From contig CP085833.1 in NCBI GenBank assembly GCA_020809705.1, positions 1,984,001 to 2,048,000 of the forward strand: a stretch of 64,000 nucleotides of DNA. The letters are read 5' to 3'. The notes under the pieces are model-generated. The model ran no database searches. It saw only the letters and a list, made by a program, of their open reading frames with translations, and was not told the origin of the DNA. How positions within the stretch are numbered: position 1 is the stretch's first letter; each line of letters opens with the position of its first letter. The DNA is from Calonectria ilicicola. Its lineage: Eukaryota > Ascomycota > Sordariomycetes > Hypocreales > Nectriaceae. Positions 10,744-21,994 of the stretch are shown piece after piece. A program made the position numbers and the translations under genes.

Positions 10744-12075
10744 CTATCTCAGATTGTTAACCACGCTGCCAACCATGACAGCCACCTCGCGATCCCAATT
10801 TGCCTCGGCACGCCCTTTGCCCTTGGGCCCAGACAATGCGCTTGGCAACTGAGAGCCCTTGAGAACAGCCTGTCGGATTGCATCACCAACATTTGTCTTG
10901 TTAGACCGAAGAGTCCTCGCAACAACACCACCCCTGTTCACAATGTCCTGCACCCTATTTGTTAGGCTACCAGCCATAGTTCTCCAGAAAAATGAAACAA
11001 GACTGCCCGTCTCGAGATGTGAGAGTAGCGGTTGCAAAAGACTGGCCTGGCTTAATTGGTTTGTGGCCTGTAGGAAGGGATGACTTGGGGGTTTCGTTGT
11101 CTCAAGGATCATTTCCAAAGACACAATATTCTGGCACTTGGCCGTTACCTCAGCCAAAGCCTTTTCCAGTGTGGGGAGCTGACCCAGCGAGCGTGACAAA
11201 GTCGTGATACTGGTTTGGAGTGTCGCGCGGATGTATGTCTCGAGGTTCTGAACAAGGGTCCGCGGCACCCACTTGTCGGGGCGAAGACCCAAGGTAGGTG
11301 ACAAAAGGTACAAGGCAGTCAGGGCCGATACGGTTCGAGACTTGGTCTCATCGATCTGCGTAAACGTCGCGGTGCTAGATATCAAGAACTCACGGACAAT
11401 GCGCTCCGAGGCCTCGCGGACAGACCTCTCGATTGGCGAGATGACAATGTCCTGCAGGCTGCGGACTGCGTCGACTCGAGCGAGGCCATGGCCCTCTTCG
11501 CCGGGAGCCTTTCGATCTAGAATCTCGCGCAAGGACAGTATAGTGTAGGAACATCGAACGAGAGCGTGGTGGTCTTCCTTGCCCGACGCAGCGCCACTGG
11601 GAAGCTCAAGCTCTGAGTGCTGAAGCTCAAGCTGTCGGCCCAGCTGCAGGCAGCGGCCAACTGAGCGCCCGAGTCTCAGCGTCTCCCACAAGCGGAGTGC
11701 AACTTGTCGCACCTCATCTGCCTCAGCATGCTTGTCAATGACCTCTCTCTCGAGCTGGCGGTAGCTGTCATTCAGGCTCTTGATCTGGCCGTCAAGCTCA
11801 GCAATAATGTGCTTGGACGCCTGTGTCTGGTGCTGGGTGTACTGTAGCAAAGGCACGGCAGATCGTGTGGTGAGAACGTCTATATGCGAGTCGATCTCCT
11901 GGGCGTCGAAGAGGACACGGGACAACGGTGTTGAGAGGTCAAGCGGGGTGTCGTTTGGGTTGTTGGTCGCGACAACGAGCGAGTTCGCGAATGCAGCGGG
12001 CGAGAAATTGGGGTCGAGAAAGGTTTCGTAGTCAATGTACGAAGGCTCTTCTTCTGCGGGGGGTGAGGTGGTCAT
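10744..12075 (-). CDS. COG5: Conserved oligomeric Golgi complex subunit 5
   Basis: An intronless frame of 443 residues. The N terminus has YIDYETFLDPNFSPAAFANSLV and then an amphipathic helical stretch (SHIDVLTTRSAVPLLQYTQ, HIIAELDGQIKSLNDSYRQLEREV), the hallmark of the COG5 N-terminal domain (Pfam COG5). COG is an eight-subunit tether at the Golgi for retrograde vesicles, and subunit 5 belongs to lobe B. The protein is about half the length of animal COG5 but matches the short fungal form. Its C-terminal half (LVSFFWRTMAGSLTNRVQDIV) is helical. The methionine at 12075 is the only reasonable start. With coatomer alpha and UGGT also in this window, several secretory genes are near each other, but spacing and orientation do not suggest co-regulation. 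Confidence 0.85.
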   Translation of the reverse strand: MTTSPPAEEEPSYIDYETFLDPNFSPAAFANSLVVATNNPNDTPLDLSTPLSRVLFDAQEIDSHIDVLTTRSAVPLLQYTQHQTQASKHIIAELDGQIKSLNDSYRQLEREVIDKHAEADEVRQVALRLWETLRLGRSVGRCLQLGRQLELQHSELELPSGAASGKEDHHALVRCSYTILSLREILDRKAPGEEGHGLARVDAVRSLQDIVISPIERSVREASERIVREFLISSTATFTQIDETKSRTVSALTALYLLSPTLGLRPDKWVPRTLVQNLETYIRATLQTSITTLSRSLGQLPTLEKALAEVTAKCQNIVSLEMILETTKPPSHPFLQATNQLSQASLLQPLLSHLETGSLVSFFWRTMAGSLTNRVQDIVNRGGVVARTLRSNKTNVGDAIRQAVLKGSQLPSALSGPKGKGRAEANWDREVAVMVGSVVNNLR

Positions 12076-13328
12076 CGCGGGCGAAATAATGCAAAAATTG
12101 GTTTGTAGGCGCTGTGTTTTGCACGAGGGGCACTGAGTCTGGTGGGATTGCCCTATAACTAGTGAGTCGTTACCATCATGACAGTTCCCGCTTGGTCTGT
12201 GTGGTGTTCTGGAAGCTGTCCTTTTTTCGGTGTCGGGAGCTTAAAGCGCCGATACCGACAAGGGCCTTTCGTTCCACTCCCTGACACTAACAAGCCGGGG
12301 TCTATAATCACTTGGGATAAATCTACCTATGATCATGATGGAATTGTATCTACTATTTTAGAGTGTGAGGACCTCTTTTTTTTTCCTCTCCTGGTTACAG
12401 GACCTTGTTTGTGATCAATTGTTGTCATCCGCAAGGCTTTCTCTGAGTTAGGCGCAGGATAGACATCACATTGCATTCGCATGCTTTCAACCATAATAAA
12501 CGCTGTATTACGCATCAAGATCAACACCAGCCGTTTGGTAGATATTCACGGATCCGATGAGACAAATCCATATTAATTATTTCAATGTGCCTATTCACTA
12601 CTTTTGTCAATTTTCATGGAAGTTGGTGGAGAGATCTCCAATCCCTTCAAGCATCGCGAACAGTCCAGAGAAATCAATGTGAATTCCAAGTCCTGCAACA
12701 GTTTGTTTTCGAAAGCATTGAATCCAGCCCTGCTGATGACAAAGTGATAAAAACACTTGGAACTGAGCAAGCCCACATCCTCGTATGTATTTTAGTCTTA
12801 GTTTAGCGCAAGAAGTGTCAATTTCTCATCCTCCGGTTCGATCGAGTCAAGTGTAGGAAGTTTCTCTAAACAAGCGAATCCAACTTTACGAGAAACCCAA
12901 ATTATATCAGTGACTTCAAGTGTCTATTTCCTCGACAAACAACAAATGCCGTCCCCACCGTCATTATCATGTGGAAGATTACCGAGATTCGTCCGTACTC
13001 TACAAGTCAAATCATAGCTCCACCCTCTTCTCAGGATTCTATAACATATTCCATATACGCATTTTGTTTTGTTTTTCGGCTCGTGGGCGTCGTACTTGTT
13101 ACAAATTCGACGTCTCCAAAACAGAAAACCCACTGGCAGCAAAGCCTTCCATCCTCCTGCGGATTTCCGATTCCAATTCACTAGAGAACGACATCCCTTC
13201 CACGATTCGATTCCCTGAAATGCCTCTTTATGTGGCTACGGGTAGAGATGCGCCTCCTCCCTATCATGCTTGGTATGTTTATATCAAAACACACAGTACC
13301 CTATTCAACAATCATGCACATGCACTCT
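12076..13328. other. Intergenic region between COG5 and the SKT5/CHS4 homologue
   Basis: About 1.25 kb without a supportable gene. It holds the COG5 promoter at the left and the 3' untranslated region of the SKT5-like gene at the right. The open frame 12920-13336 on the plus strand has no recognisable family and overlaps the minus-strand 3' exon, so I do not call it. Confidence 0.55.
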
Positions 13329-13340
13329 TTACATGAGGAC
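13329..13340 (-). other. Four-codon terminal exon completing the CAAX box
   Basis: The preceding exon ends in a TGT cysteine codon followed by a GTAAGT donor (13392-13387). A branch-like AACTAAT and the acceptor TTTATAG lead to GTC CTC ATG TAA. Splicing therefore creates C-V-L-M-stop. Without splicing the frame runs through the intron and ends at 13312 with no CAAX motif. Confidence 0.75.
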
Positions 13341-16300
13341 CTATAAAGCACAAATTAGTTGAATCCATCTGATATGTAACAAGAACACTTACACAGTCAC
13401 TGTCCTGCTTGCCTTGGGGGATGCCCATATCCTCAAAGGTTGCTGGGCCCTTGCCTGCAGCAGCCTGTTTGGATGGGGGCGCTGTAGCAGCACTGGGAAC
13501 AGGACTTGGCTTGCTCTCAGGTCGCTGAAGCTGGGGAGGAGGCGCGCTACCGACTCGGCCAGGGCCACCTTGAGCAGGAGCCAGTCCAGGACGAGCCTGC
13601 TGTCCAGTGGGAACACGCGGAGGTCCTCCAGGTCCTGGTCCCGGTCCTCCCATACCACCACCAGGTGGTCCATATGGTGCACCCTGGTGAGGTGGCGAGT
13701 GTTGTGGGGAAGGCCCCTGTTGATTTGGTGTCATAGAGCTTACCCGTTCAGGGCGACCAGCAGCGCCGGGAACCTGAGAGAACCGTTCGAAGTTGGGATT
13801 TGGGGAGGACTGTCCTCCTGGAGCTGGTTTCTGGAGCCGGTTACCAGAGGGGCCACCTGGAGGGTAGGGAGATCCACCAGCTCCTCGTCCATATCCATCA
13901 TCTCCAGGATAGGGTTGCCCACCGGGCCCTCCAGGACCTCCGGGACCTCCGGGACCTCCAGGGCCCCCGGGACCACGGGGACCGCCATACCCTCCTGGAC
14001 CGCCTGGACCGCCTGGGCCACCGGGGCCGCCAGGGCCACCATAGCCACCAGGTGCACCTCGTCCACGGGGATCTGGACGGCCACCGGGACCTGGTTGGAG
14101 GTTACCCATGGATTGGGAGCCGGGCATAGGGCGTTGACCAGGTCCTTGGGGTTTGATGCCAAAAGCACTGGATGGTCGATCAGCGGGAGGGCCTTGAGGG
14201 AAACGGCCATTGTTCTGAGGATTTCTGGGGTTTTGCACATCATCTTCTGGATAAGGCGCTGTGGATTTTGAGCGGAAAGGAACCTGCTGCTGAGGTCTGT
14301 CGTCTTCTGGGTATGGGGCAGCTGATTGGGGTCTAGCCATTGGCTGCTGAGCATCGAGACGCACATTAAAGGCTGGGGGGCGGTCACCAGCAGGAAGAAC
14401 GAATGAGGCTCGTGAAGGGTCGGGGAAGTTAACATGTTCCGAAACGAGGGTGGGCTGGTGGCCGAGGGACGAACCAGGAGGGACTCGAGAGTTGTTTCCA
14501 GGAGGATGTTCAGAGGAAGGCGAACCAGGGGTGCTGCCTTCGCTGAGAGTGGGCATCTGCTGAGGCTGCTTGAAGCGGTCAGGTCTCTTGCCTCGCTGGG
14601 AACCGTGCTGCGACTTGATCCGGGTGAGTGTCGCCGTTTCGTGGTCGGTCTTGGATAGTGTCTTGTCTTCGTTGAGTGACTCGAGTCGTCCTACAGCGTC
14701 CTTGTTACCATGGTCCGCAGCGAGTTGGTACCATTTTCGTGCTTCGTTGACACTCTTCTCAACATGGATGCCGATTTCGTGGTAGTAACCCATGGCAAAT
14801 TCTCCGGTGGGCAGCTTGGCCGCAGCGGCTTCCTCAGCATACTTGAAAGCCAAAGCCTCGTTCTTCTTAAAGACACCCTCGTAACCAAACAGGAACCATC
14901 GGCTGACACCTAGTGCAGCCTCGGGGAGGCCCTGTTTGGCTGCTAAGCCGTAGTAGTGGAGGGAAAAGGATGGATTAAAATCACAATCAAGCTGGCATAG
15001 TTCATAGGCTTGACCCATCTTGAGTTGTGCCTTGGCAAAGCCAAGATAAGCAGCCTTCTCGATGTACATCTTCGCAGTCACTGAGTTATTGGGCAAAAGG
15101 CCATCAGGGATGGCAATATCAGGAAGATCCCGGCCGATGAGCATACCATAAACATAGGCGCCCTGGGGAGCGTCCTCGTCGGAGCTGTCGGCAGCAGACT
15201 GGATTCGCTCGAGACCGGTCTGATAATCCTTGGTCTCACCATGCTGGCCCAAGAGGCTCATCATTCCCATGCGGTATAGAGAGGCCGAGTCCTTTAGGCT
15301 AAGGCCACGATAGTAGTGCTCTTTCGCCTTGGACATGTCATTGGACTGCTCGTAGAGCATACCCATTCTATATTCAGAGCGACCATGGCCAAGTTCAGAG
15401 GCACGCTTGTAACCGATGTAGGCCTCTCGCTTGTCAACACGGTTACCAAACTTCCCAAACTCGAGCCATTTGGAGCGCATATAGAGAGCGTCGGGGTGCT
15501 CTTGTTGGGCGAGGTAGCTGATGATGTTGATGGCATCGAGTCGAAGTTCGTGTTCTATTCTTGGGGTGGCGGGGCGGGGCTTATCGACGTATTCTCGAGT
15601 GATGGCGTCCTGTGAAATCTCGGCCCAGGTGAGCACATCCCGAGCCCAGGTAATTTGCATGGAGACATTCTGGGAGTGTAACACATGCTTGCGGGCATTC
15701 CAGAGAATTTCTTCCTTCTCTTCGTCGGTTGGTGGAATGTTGTCGCCCTTGACCTTTGGGAAGGGCGAGAAGGAGGGGGCGTCGAAACTCATGCTGACGA
15801 GGCGATCCGATGTTGACCGGTATGCTCGAATGTCGTCCTCCGGGGCGGTAACGGGACCCTTGGGCGGCCGGATCGGCTCGTCTCCGCGGGGGTTGATGTA
15901 TGTCGAGAGGGAAGGCTCGCGGCCGTGACGCGGACCAGACTCGGCGTCGGATCGGGGCTCGACAGAAGTAGCTTCCAGCTCCATGCGCTGGAGGTCCTCC
16001 TGCATGTTTTGAGGGACCTGAGGGGTTACCCTAGATACCACAGACAAAGAATCGTCAGCGTGCCCCACCTTTCCACCGTTGTGACCGGATTGGGCCAAGG
16101 CAAGAGAAAAGGAGCAAAAGCCAGGGATCTGGGGAGCGCGGGAACGCACGGGAGATGGGGGGTGGGAGCGAGAGGGGCGGGACAGAGCCACGGGGGCGGC
16201 CAAGTAATAAGACAGAACAAGACAGAACGAGACAATTACAAAAATAGAGGGAAACACACCTTTGAGGAGAGGGAGCGACTACCTCGGGCATATAATAGTC

Positions 16301-17966
16301 ATCGAAGCCACCGGGGACAAAGGTCGCACCTAGTTGTGGGGGAGCCATGTCGTTGGGCTTGCTGTCTGTCGGGGAGGACGTGAGATGTCAGCAAAAGGAT
16401 GGGGAAAGGATGGATAGTCAATGGGCCCTGGCTGGCTGTTTCCGGGAGATGAATGCTGACCGGCGCTTTGGCCGATGTATTGCTGCAGCAGAAGCGGCGG
16501 CGCACCCCCTCCTTTGGATCAAGCCGGGCTGGAGAGCTGATAATTTTTCTTCTGATTGCGTGGGCTGCGTGCGTGCGTGCTTGGAGGGGTTGATTGGTAG
16601 TGACCCGTCGCGGCAGCGGGTAATGTCTTCACATTTGAGGGGAAGCGAGAACACGGTTAGGGATGCGGGAGCCGAAATGCCAGACTAGTCGAGTGACAAA
16701 TGGCCCAACGGGAAGCTGAGGGAATCAAGATGGTCGCCGGCAATGGTATGGGGGCTAGCAGGTATGTCCTCCAGGGATTGCCAGGTACGCAAGGGGTCGT
16801 CGATGATGCCAAGCGCCGTTGTCCTGCTGGGGGTAGGGCCAGATTGTGCTGATGAGATGCGGGACGGGCACGTTGGCGGCGTGTGAGATACGAGCTGCCC
16901 AGAACGTTGCACAGGAATAATGTAATAATGTCGCAGAAGAAGATGATTCAGACGGACTCAGACTTAGGGGGGCCCGCCCGGGGATCAATACGTGTATGTA
17001 TAATAATAGGAGTGGCCAGTCCAACTGCTGATCACGCCCAGAACCAGAGGCAGTGCAAGGGAAACAACCACTGTGGTGGTGCGCAGCGGCGGTCTTGCTG
17101 CGCTGCCAAGCCCAGAATCATAGGTCAAGACAGGGGGTGTCTGACTTGTTTGCAGAGCCAGGCTGTCGGGCGCTGGGATGCGGATGGCTTGAGAGTTTGT
17201 GGTGTAGCTGGCGGCCTAGCGCTGTCGCCGGGCGCTCGCTTGCTTTCCTCTTGCGCGTCCTCTGGTTGATCTGAGGCCTCTCAGCCGCTGACATGAACAC
17301 CTAGTGCGCTGGGGCCTAGACTCGCGGGGCACTGTTGGGCTTGGGTTCTGGAAGACCTAGGCCTGTATGGGCTGTGTGCCTTGGGGCGAAAGTTCCTTTT
17401 TTTTTTTTTCTCCCCCTCTCCCCGGGAACACAACCTGAACTCTTCTTGGTGGAACCAGGGGCATTCAAGGTAAACGTACTTGCGTGATCCTTTGTGGCTG
17501 GAACTCGGCTCAATGTCGCAAAACCAGGATGGTGGTGGTGTTGGTGGCCCGTGGCATAGCATCAATGTCGCACTGGGAGAGTGTCACTTTTGGGTGTTTT
17601 CCCGGTATGAACCCTGTCGTAGCCTATACCGTGTTCTGCATGAAGATGTTCTGCTCTGGTTCGTGGCCCCGTCCTATTAACCCGTTACCAGCTCAGCTGG
17701 CAAGGGAGCTGTACGTAAAGTAGGTCGCCGAGAAGCAAATCGGCCAACACGCAGCACGCAGCACACACGCAGGACAACTCACAGCCAACCATCAGGTGCA
17801 CCAAAACCAGTTCTGCATATCAGCTCTCCCAAGGAGGGGTATAGGGGGAGGGAGATGAAAGCGACGGGGACATGGGGCTTTGCTTACATGAGGAATTACT
17901 GCCGTTGGCGGCTGAGCCATCGGCAGCCTTCTTTCCGAGCTGCGCGTACTGCTGATAGCTCGCCAT
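13329..17966 (-). CDS. SKT5/CHS4-type chitin synthase activator with Sel1 repeats and C-terminal CAAX box
   Basis: Model of four exons: 17966-17888, 16365-16260, 16030-13393 and 13340-13329, giving 944 residues in frame. Introns are 1,522, 229 and 52 bp. The centre (roughly residues 180-460) holds Sel1-like repeats (HGRSEYRMGMLYEQ, GFAKAQLKMGQAYE, GEFAMGYYHEIGI), as in yeast Skt5/Chs4, which recruits and activates chitin synthase III. The last third is a disordered Pro/Gly/Gln-rich tail with a GGP repeat and two APYPEDD copies. The last exon adds only V-L-M, so the protein ends C-V-L-M, a CAAX prenylation box like that of yeast Skt5. The first exon (MASYQQYAQLG) is inferred from frame and splice signals across a long intron. 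If wrong, translation would start at MAPPQLGATFV (16348). Core identity is secure; the 5' structure is less certain. Confidence 0.85.
13918..14052 (-). repeat. Minisatellite encoding a Gly-Gly-Pro tract in the SKT5/CHS4 homologue
   Basis: Imperfect 9-base units (GGACCTCCG and variants on the plus strand) encode a string of GGP triplets interrupted by GGY and RGP. The reading frame is preserved throughout, so copy-number change in steps of nine would alter only the length of the disordered tail. Confidence 0.8.
16366..17887 (-). other. Inferred 1.5-kb first intron of the SKT5/CHS4 homologue
   Basis: The donor TCAT|GTAAGC at 17887 and the acceptor CCGACAG at 16366 join the two coding pieces in frame. 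I see no coding domain inside. Open frames at 16685-17024 and 16883-17565 on either strand are short and featureless. The length is about 15-30 times that of the other introns here. It may hold regulatory sequence or a second promoter used with the internal start at 16348. Confidence 0.5.
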
Positions 17967-20755
17967 GACGGCGGCGCCGGAAACCCAAAGGTGAGATTGT
18001 GGGTGGGGTGTGTTGGAGGGGCTGAGAGGGCCGGTCTTGAGAGGATACCAGCAGGAGGGGTAGCTGGAGAGTAAGAGCGGGGGGGTGAGGACGAGGGGCA
18101 AAAAGAAAAGGGTAAAAGGAAGGACAAGGAGATGGCGATGATGCTTAGGCTGGGACTGGACAGTTATGTATGTCTTCAAGGGCGGCGGTATGATAGTCAG
18201 TCAGCCAACCGATGGGCAGATTGGAGGGCTGGTTAGTGACCCCTAGAGGCTTTTGGTGGTTCCCTTAGGAGGCGGTTAGGTATGCCTGTCCTGCCCAACC
18301 CTCTGTACTTTTTTAGAACAGTGATCTGAGGACGGATCCCGTCGCTCTAGGTCCGGGTCCGTATGAGCTGAGCTTGTGCGGACTGCGGCAGGGTGGCGGG
18401 GCACTCCCGAATCCGACAGCACGCACAGCGGCAGGGCGCGTGGGGTAGCCAAGCCTGAGGTTGCTCGTTGCTGGCGATGGTGTTCTTTGGCGTTTCTCGT
18501 CACACTGCACTGCACCGCGCTGCATCGCACAGGTTGCAGGCGGGGATGTGATTTTGTAACACGTGCGTGTGCAAGATGACGGCGGAATCAGGAGAAAAGA
18601 AGGTCGTGACGAGGTAGTGACGGCAGACAAAGTATCCCGTGGTGGGGGATCGAGAAGGATTCCCGAAGCAGCAAGGTGTTGGAGAATGCCAGGCGCCCAC
18701 TTTTTTTTTCGGTTTGTGTCTGAATGCTCGACCGTATCGTCGCCTGGTGTCGTCGCCTAGAGTAGGTGGAGGAATGATTAAGAAGGAAAGGAAGAAAATA
18801 TCAATAGAAAGCCGGAAAGAAAATCGAAGTCAGATGCTAGGTGCTTACATCCCCTTGTGCGCCTATCACGATGCATGCGCCTCTGCACCTATTAAGGATC
18901 CAAAGTGAAACAAAAAGCTGCCATCAACTGAATCCTGCCGCCCAGAGCGGAAAGAGCAATTATATGACCTCGTGGGCTAATATGAGCAGTCAGTCATAGG
19001 TCTCTAGTTCATGGCCCCGTTCGCACGATATCTGGCGCGCCGACGATCGCTCGCCAATGCCCATGAGCACGCATTATTACAAGCTCTCAGGTGGAGAGAT
19101 CAGAATATGACGCTGGACGTTGCTTGGTTCAACCATTTTCACGGCGCCTCAGCTGGCCTCAGCTTGGTGGGCACTCTTAACCGTCACGAGCTTGCACTTA
19201 AAGTGACTTTTTCCCTGCAATCTAATGATTGCCCACTCCTCTCGAAGAGAAGAGTGGCCCGGTGTCTCCCCCCCTCCAATTCCCAGTTCCGGACGCAGCG
19301 GACCTGGCGTGGCGGGTTGTATCGCATACCAAGCATGCAGGCAGGTTAGCGATTGTGGTTTTCGGCGTCGTCGGGTCGGAGAATACAGGGAGCTAGGCTC
19401 CATATTTTGGGGGCCGCAATGCCTAAACGCCATCCCTTGACCTCGCGGTTTAGTGGTCAAAAAGTACAGGGCATGTAAGCGCCAGCTACCACGTCCGTTA
19501 TGGGGAGACATCAAATGAGCCAAGTTTCACCGGCAGTTTGGGCTCCCGAGCGCCCTAGTGTTAATCCATTCTGGTCTTCCCGTTAAAATTCCGTGTTAAT
19601 GTTAGCTCTTTATTCATATTTCCCGCCTAGGTCGCCGCCGCAGCCGCAGTCTTCAGCTCGTGCGTTTGCTCAGCCACGCCCCCAGTTGCTATTTTCAGCC
19701 CCGTGCCCTCAGGGATCATGTTTCGTCCCTTGCTCATCAACCTGACTGTCTGTCGTCAACAGGAGATTGGAATCCCATGTTTAACCCACATGTTATCTCG
19801 CTCAAGGAACAAGAGCTTGGACCTATGAGGCAAGGGTAGATCCCGGCCCGCTATGGCTCGAGCCTTCTTGCAGGACAAACTAATAAGAAACTCGTGCGTG
19901 TTGATCAATGGCCCTATGCTCGAAACCAACTACGTGGTCACTAAACTCCAAATGGTGATATCAGATGAATTACGGTATCGGGAAGACTTAGTATTCTTTC
20001 GAATGAAAAAAAAACGCAATATTCCAAACCATGGTCAATTTTTCCTTCTAACTCTTTCTCTTTTCTTCTGTTTTTTTTTTTTTTTTTTTTTTTGGCAGCA
20101 AGGTTGAGTACAGACGCCACAAAAACATAGTCTTCCGCTTAGGCTGACTGAGATGACCAAATCCATATCTGCAAAACCAATGCCATGTTGCTCAATTCCA
20201 CCACCAAGATACCATGACTCTGATATTCCCTTGTTTATTGCATATTACTCAATTTTACCGATTTTTCTCTCTTAATCAGCCGCATTCAACTCAACATTAT
20301 CAGCAAATATTTCCAAGGCATGTGATTGACATTTGTGCGCTCAATCTTCAACAGCGTGCAAATTCTTGAACATATCTCAGTCCTATTCTTGTATCTTTGT
20401 CTAACTAAACCACTTTAAGATGGGGCACTATTCATACATCATCATTGAATCTCAAATACTGCGTGGTGATTGTGTTTTGAGGTGGTTGTTAGGCATTGAT
20501 TACATAATACCGGAACGGAACTTCTCTCATCCCGTAATACCCAATGCAGGGCCTCACTGCCGTGGCCTCGCGTCACTGATCGCAGCCTGGTGAAGCTCCG
20601 ACCAGCCCCAGTATCAAGCCCACTACGACAACATTCCCATCGTAACCCATCAATCTCCCCCAATCCGGTCAGAACAACCTCTCTGCTCTTCGACGGCAAC
20701 CTCCCGAACCGCGGACGAATCTTTTATTGCTCATAAGTCAACACCATCATTCACC
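17967..20755. other. Divergent intergenic region, SKT5/CHS4 homologue and RPN12
   Basis: A 2.8-kb divergent promoter region. No protein family is recognisable in its short open frames (18276-18908, 19011-19523, 19853-20107), and no RNA gene was found. A run of 23 T lies at 20071-20093, about 0.66 kb upstream of the RPN12 start. Confidence 0.55.
20071..20093 (+). repeat. T23 homopolymer upstream of RPN12
   Basis: Twenty-three consecutive T residues preceded by a pyrimidine-rich stretch. Poly(dA:dT) tracts of this length resist nucleosome formation and are common in fungal promoters. The exact length is uncertain in any assembly. Confidence 0.8.
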
Positions 20756-21630
20756 ATGGCCGACCGTAATCTCGCCCAGATCCTTGCTCAGCTCAAGCAC
20801 TCTCCATCAATGAGCTACCCTGAGGCCAACACCCTCCTCTCCAAAGCCAAGCTTGCCCTCCTCAAGCTCAACGCCCTTACCCCGAGCCCTTCTACCCCCG
20901 CGCACATCCTGCCCCTTGCCCGCGAGACCTACGAGCAGGGTGCCCTCTTTGCCATTCGGGCTCGCACCCCGCCAGACTTCACCCGCTATGTCCAACAGCT
21001 CCAGCCCTTTTACGAGCTGCCTTCCTCCGTCCTCGCCCCTAATATCTCTGAGCGTAACAAGGTCACTGGCCTTAGCCTGCTTCTTCTCCTCACTGAAGGT
21101 CGGTATGCTGAGTTTCACACCGAGCTTGAAAGTTTGGCCAACCGTGAAGGCGGGGATGTTGATGTGGAGGGCGACCGATATCTGGGCTATCCCATTCGCC
21201 TTGAGAGGTGGTTAATGGAGGGAAGCTATGATCGAGTGTGGAATGCTATGAAGAGCAGCGAGGTTCCCTGTGACGAGTACAGTGTTTTCTCAGAGGTATG
21301 ACAAAGCTGGCAGACCGCCATCTAATCCTCAAGATGCTAACAATATCGATATAGATTCTGAAGAACCAGATCCGCTCCGAGATCGCCAGCAGCAGCGAGC
21401 GCGCATACCCTAGCCTACCCATCAGCTCCACAAAGTCACTACTCTTCCTCGATTCCGAGGGTGACGTTGTTTCCTTTGCTCGACACCGTGGCTGGATCGT
21501 TCGCGATGGCCAAATCTACTTCCCCGAGAACGCAGATGCTGAAGAGGGTGGAAACCAGAACAAGGAAATGAGCCAGATGGTGATAGAGAATACCTTGGGC
21601 TATGCTCGTGAGCTGGAGACAATTGTGTAG
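20756..21630 (+). CDS. RPN12: 26S proteasome regulatory subunit Rpn12 (PSMD8)
   Basis: Two exons (20756-21295 and 21355-21630) joined by a 59-bp intron (GTATGA donor, TGCTAACA branch, ATATAG acceptor) give 271 residues, the usual length of Rpn12. The first exon has the helical repeat region with FTRYVQQLQPFYE and RNKVTGLSLLLLLTEGRYAEFHTELESL. The second holds the winged-helix end of the PCI/CSN8-like domain, with STKSLLFLDSEGDVVSFARHRGW and the C-terminal helix NTLGYARELETIV. Rpn12 is a lid subunit whose incorporation completes lid assembly and licenses joining to the base. Nothing is unusual in the coding region. The start at 20756 has an in-context CACCATGG. Confidence 0.93.
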
Positions 21631-21994
21631 AAGGATAACGACACTAGGTGGAGATAGAGGTTGGCTTGCATACATGGCGGATAGGAATCAACATCACATG
21701 CAGCTGTACGACTAATGCAGACAAATAGATTCGTCTCAAAAAGGGATCAATGAAACAAAAATCGAATCACACACTTCATTCAGCATGCACAGCTCGATTT
21801 CGTGTAGTTGTCATATATAATCAGGCTAATACTAAAAAGACATGACATGACTCCTGTGCCATCTTTCTACTAACCGCATCGGCCTTTTTAAAACCAGAGA
21901 CCGTCAACACGTCTCTTCATTCGCGCATCTGGCCACATTTTGCAAAGACTCGAAACTCCATTTCACATACTCGTCTTTCTACGTCATTAATTGT
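21631..21994. other. Short convergent spacer between RPN12 and coatomer alpha
   Basis: A 364-bp region shared by the 3' untranslated regions of two convergent genes. No gene or structured element is seen. It is AT-rich, as expected for fungal 3' ends. Confidence 0.6.

Noticed and set aside
12920..13336. 138-codon plus-strand frame between COG5 and the SKT5 homologue
   Set aside because: No recognisable family, and it overlaps the terminal exon and 3' region of the minus-strand gene.
13312..16257. A continuous 981-codon frame as the whole SKT5-like protein
   Set aside because: Its first part (MFPSIFVIVSF) and last 26 residues are translated introns. Splice signals and frame join better to the upstream MAPPQLG exon and the V-L-M terminal exon.
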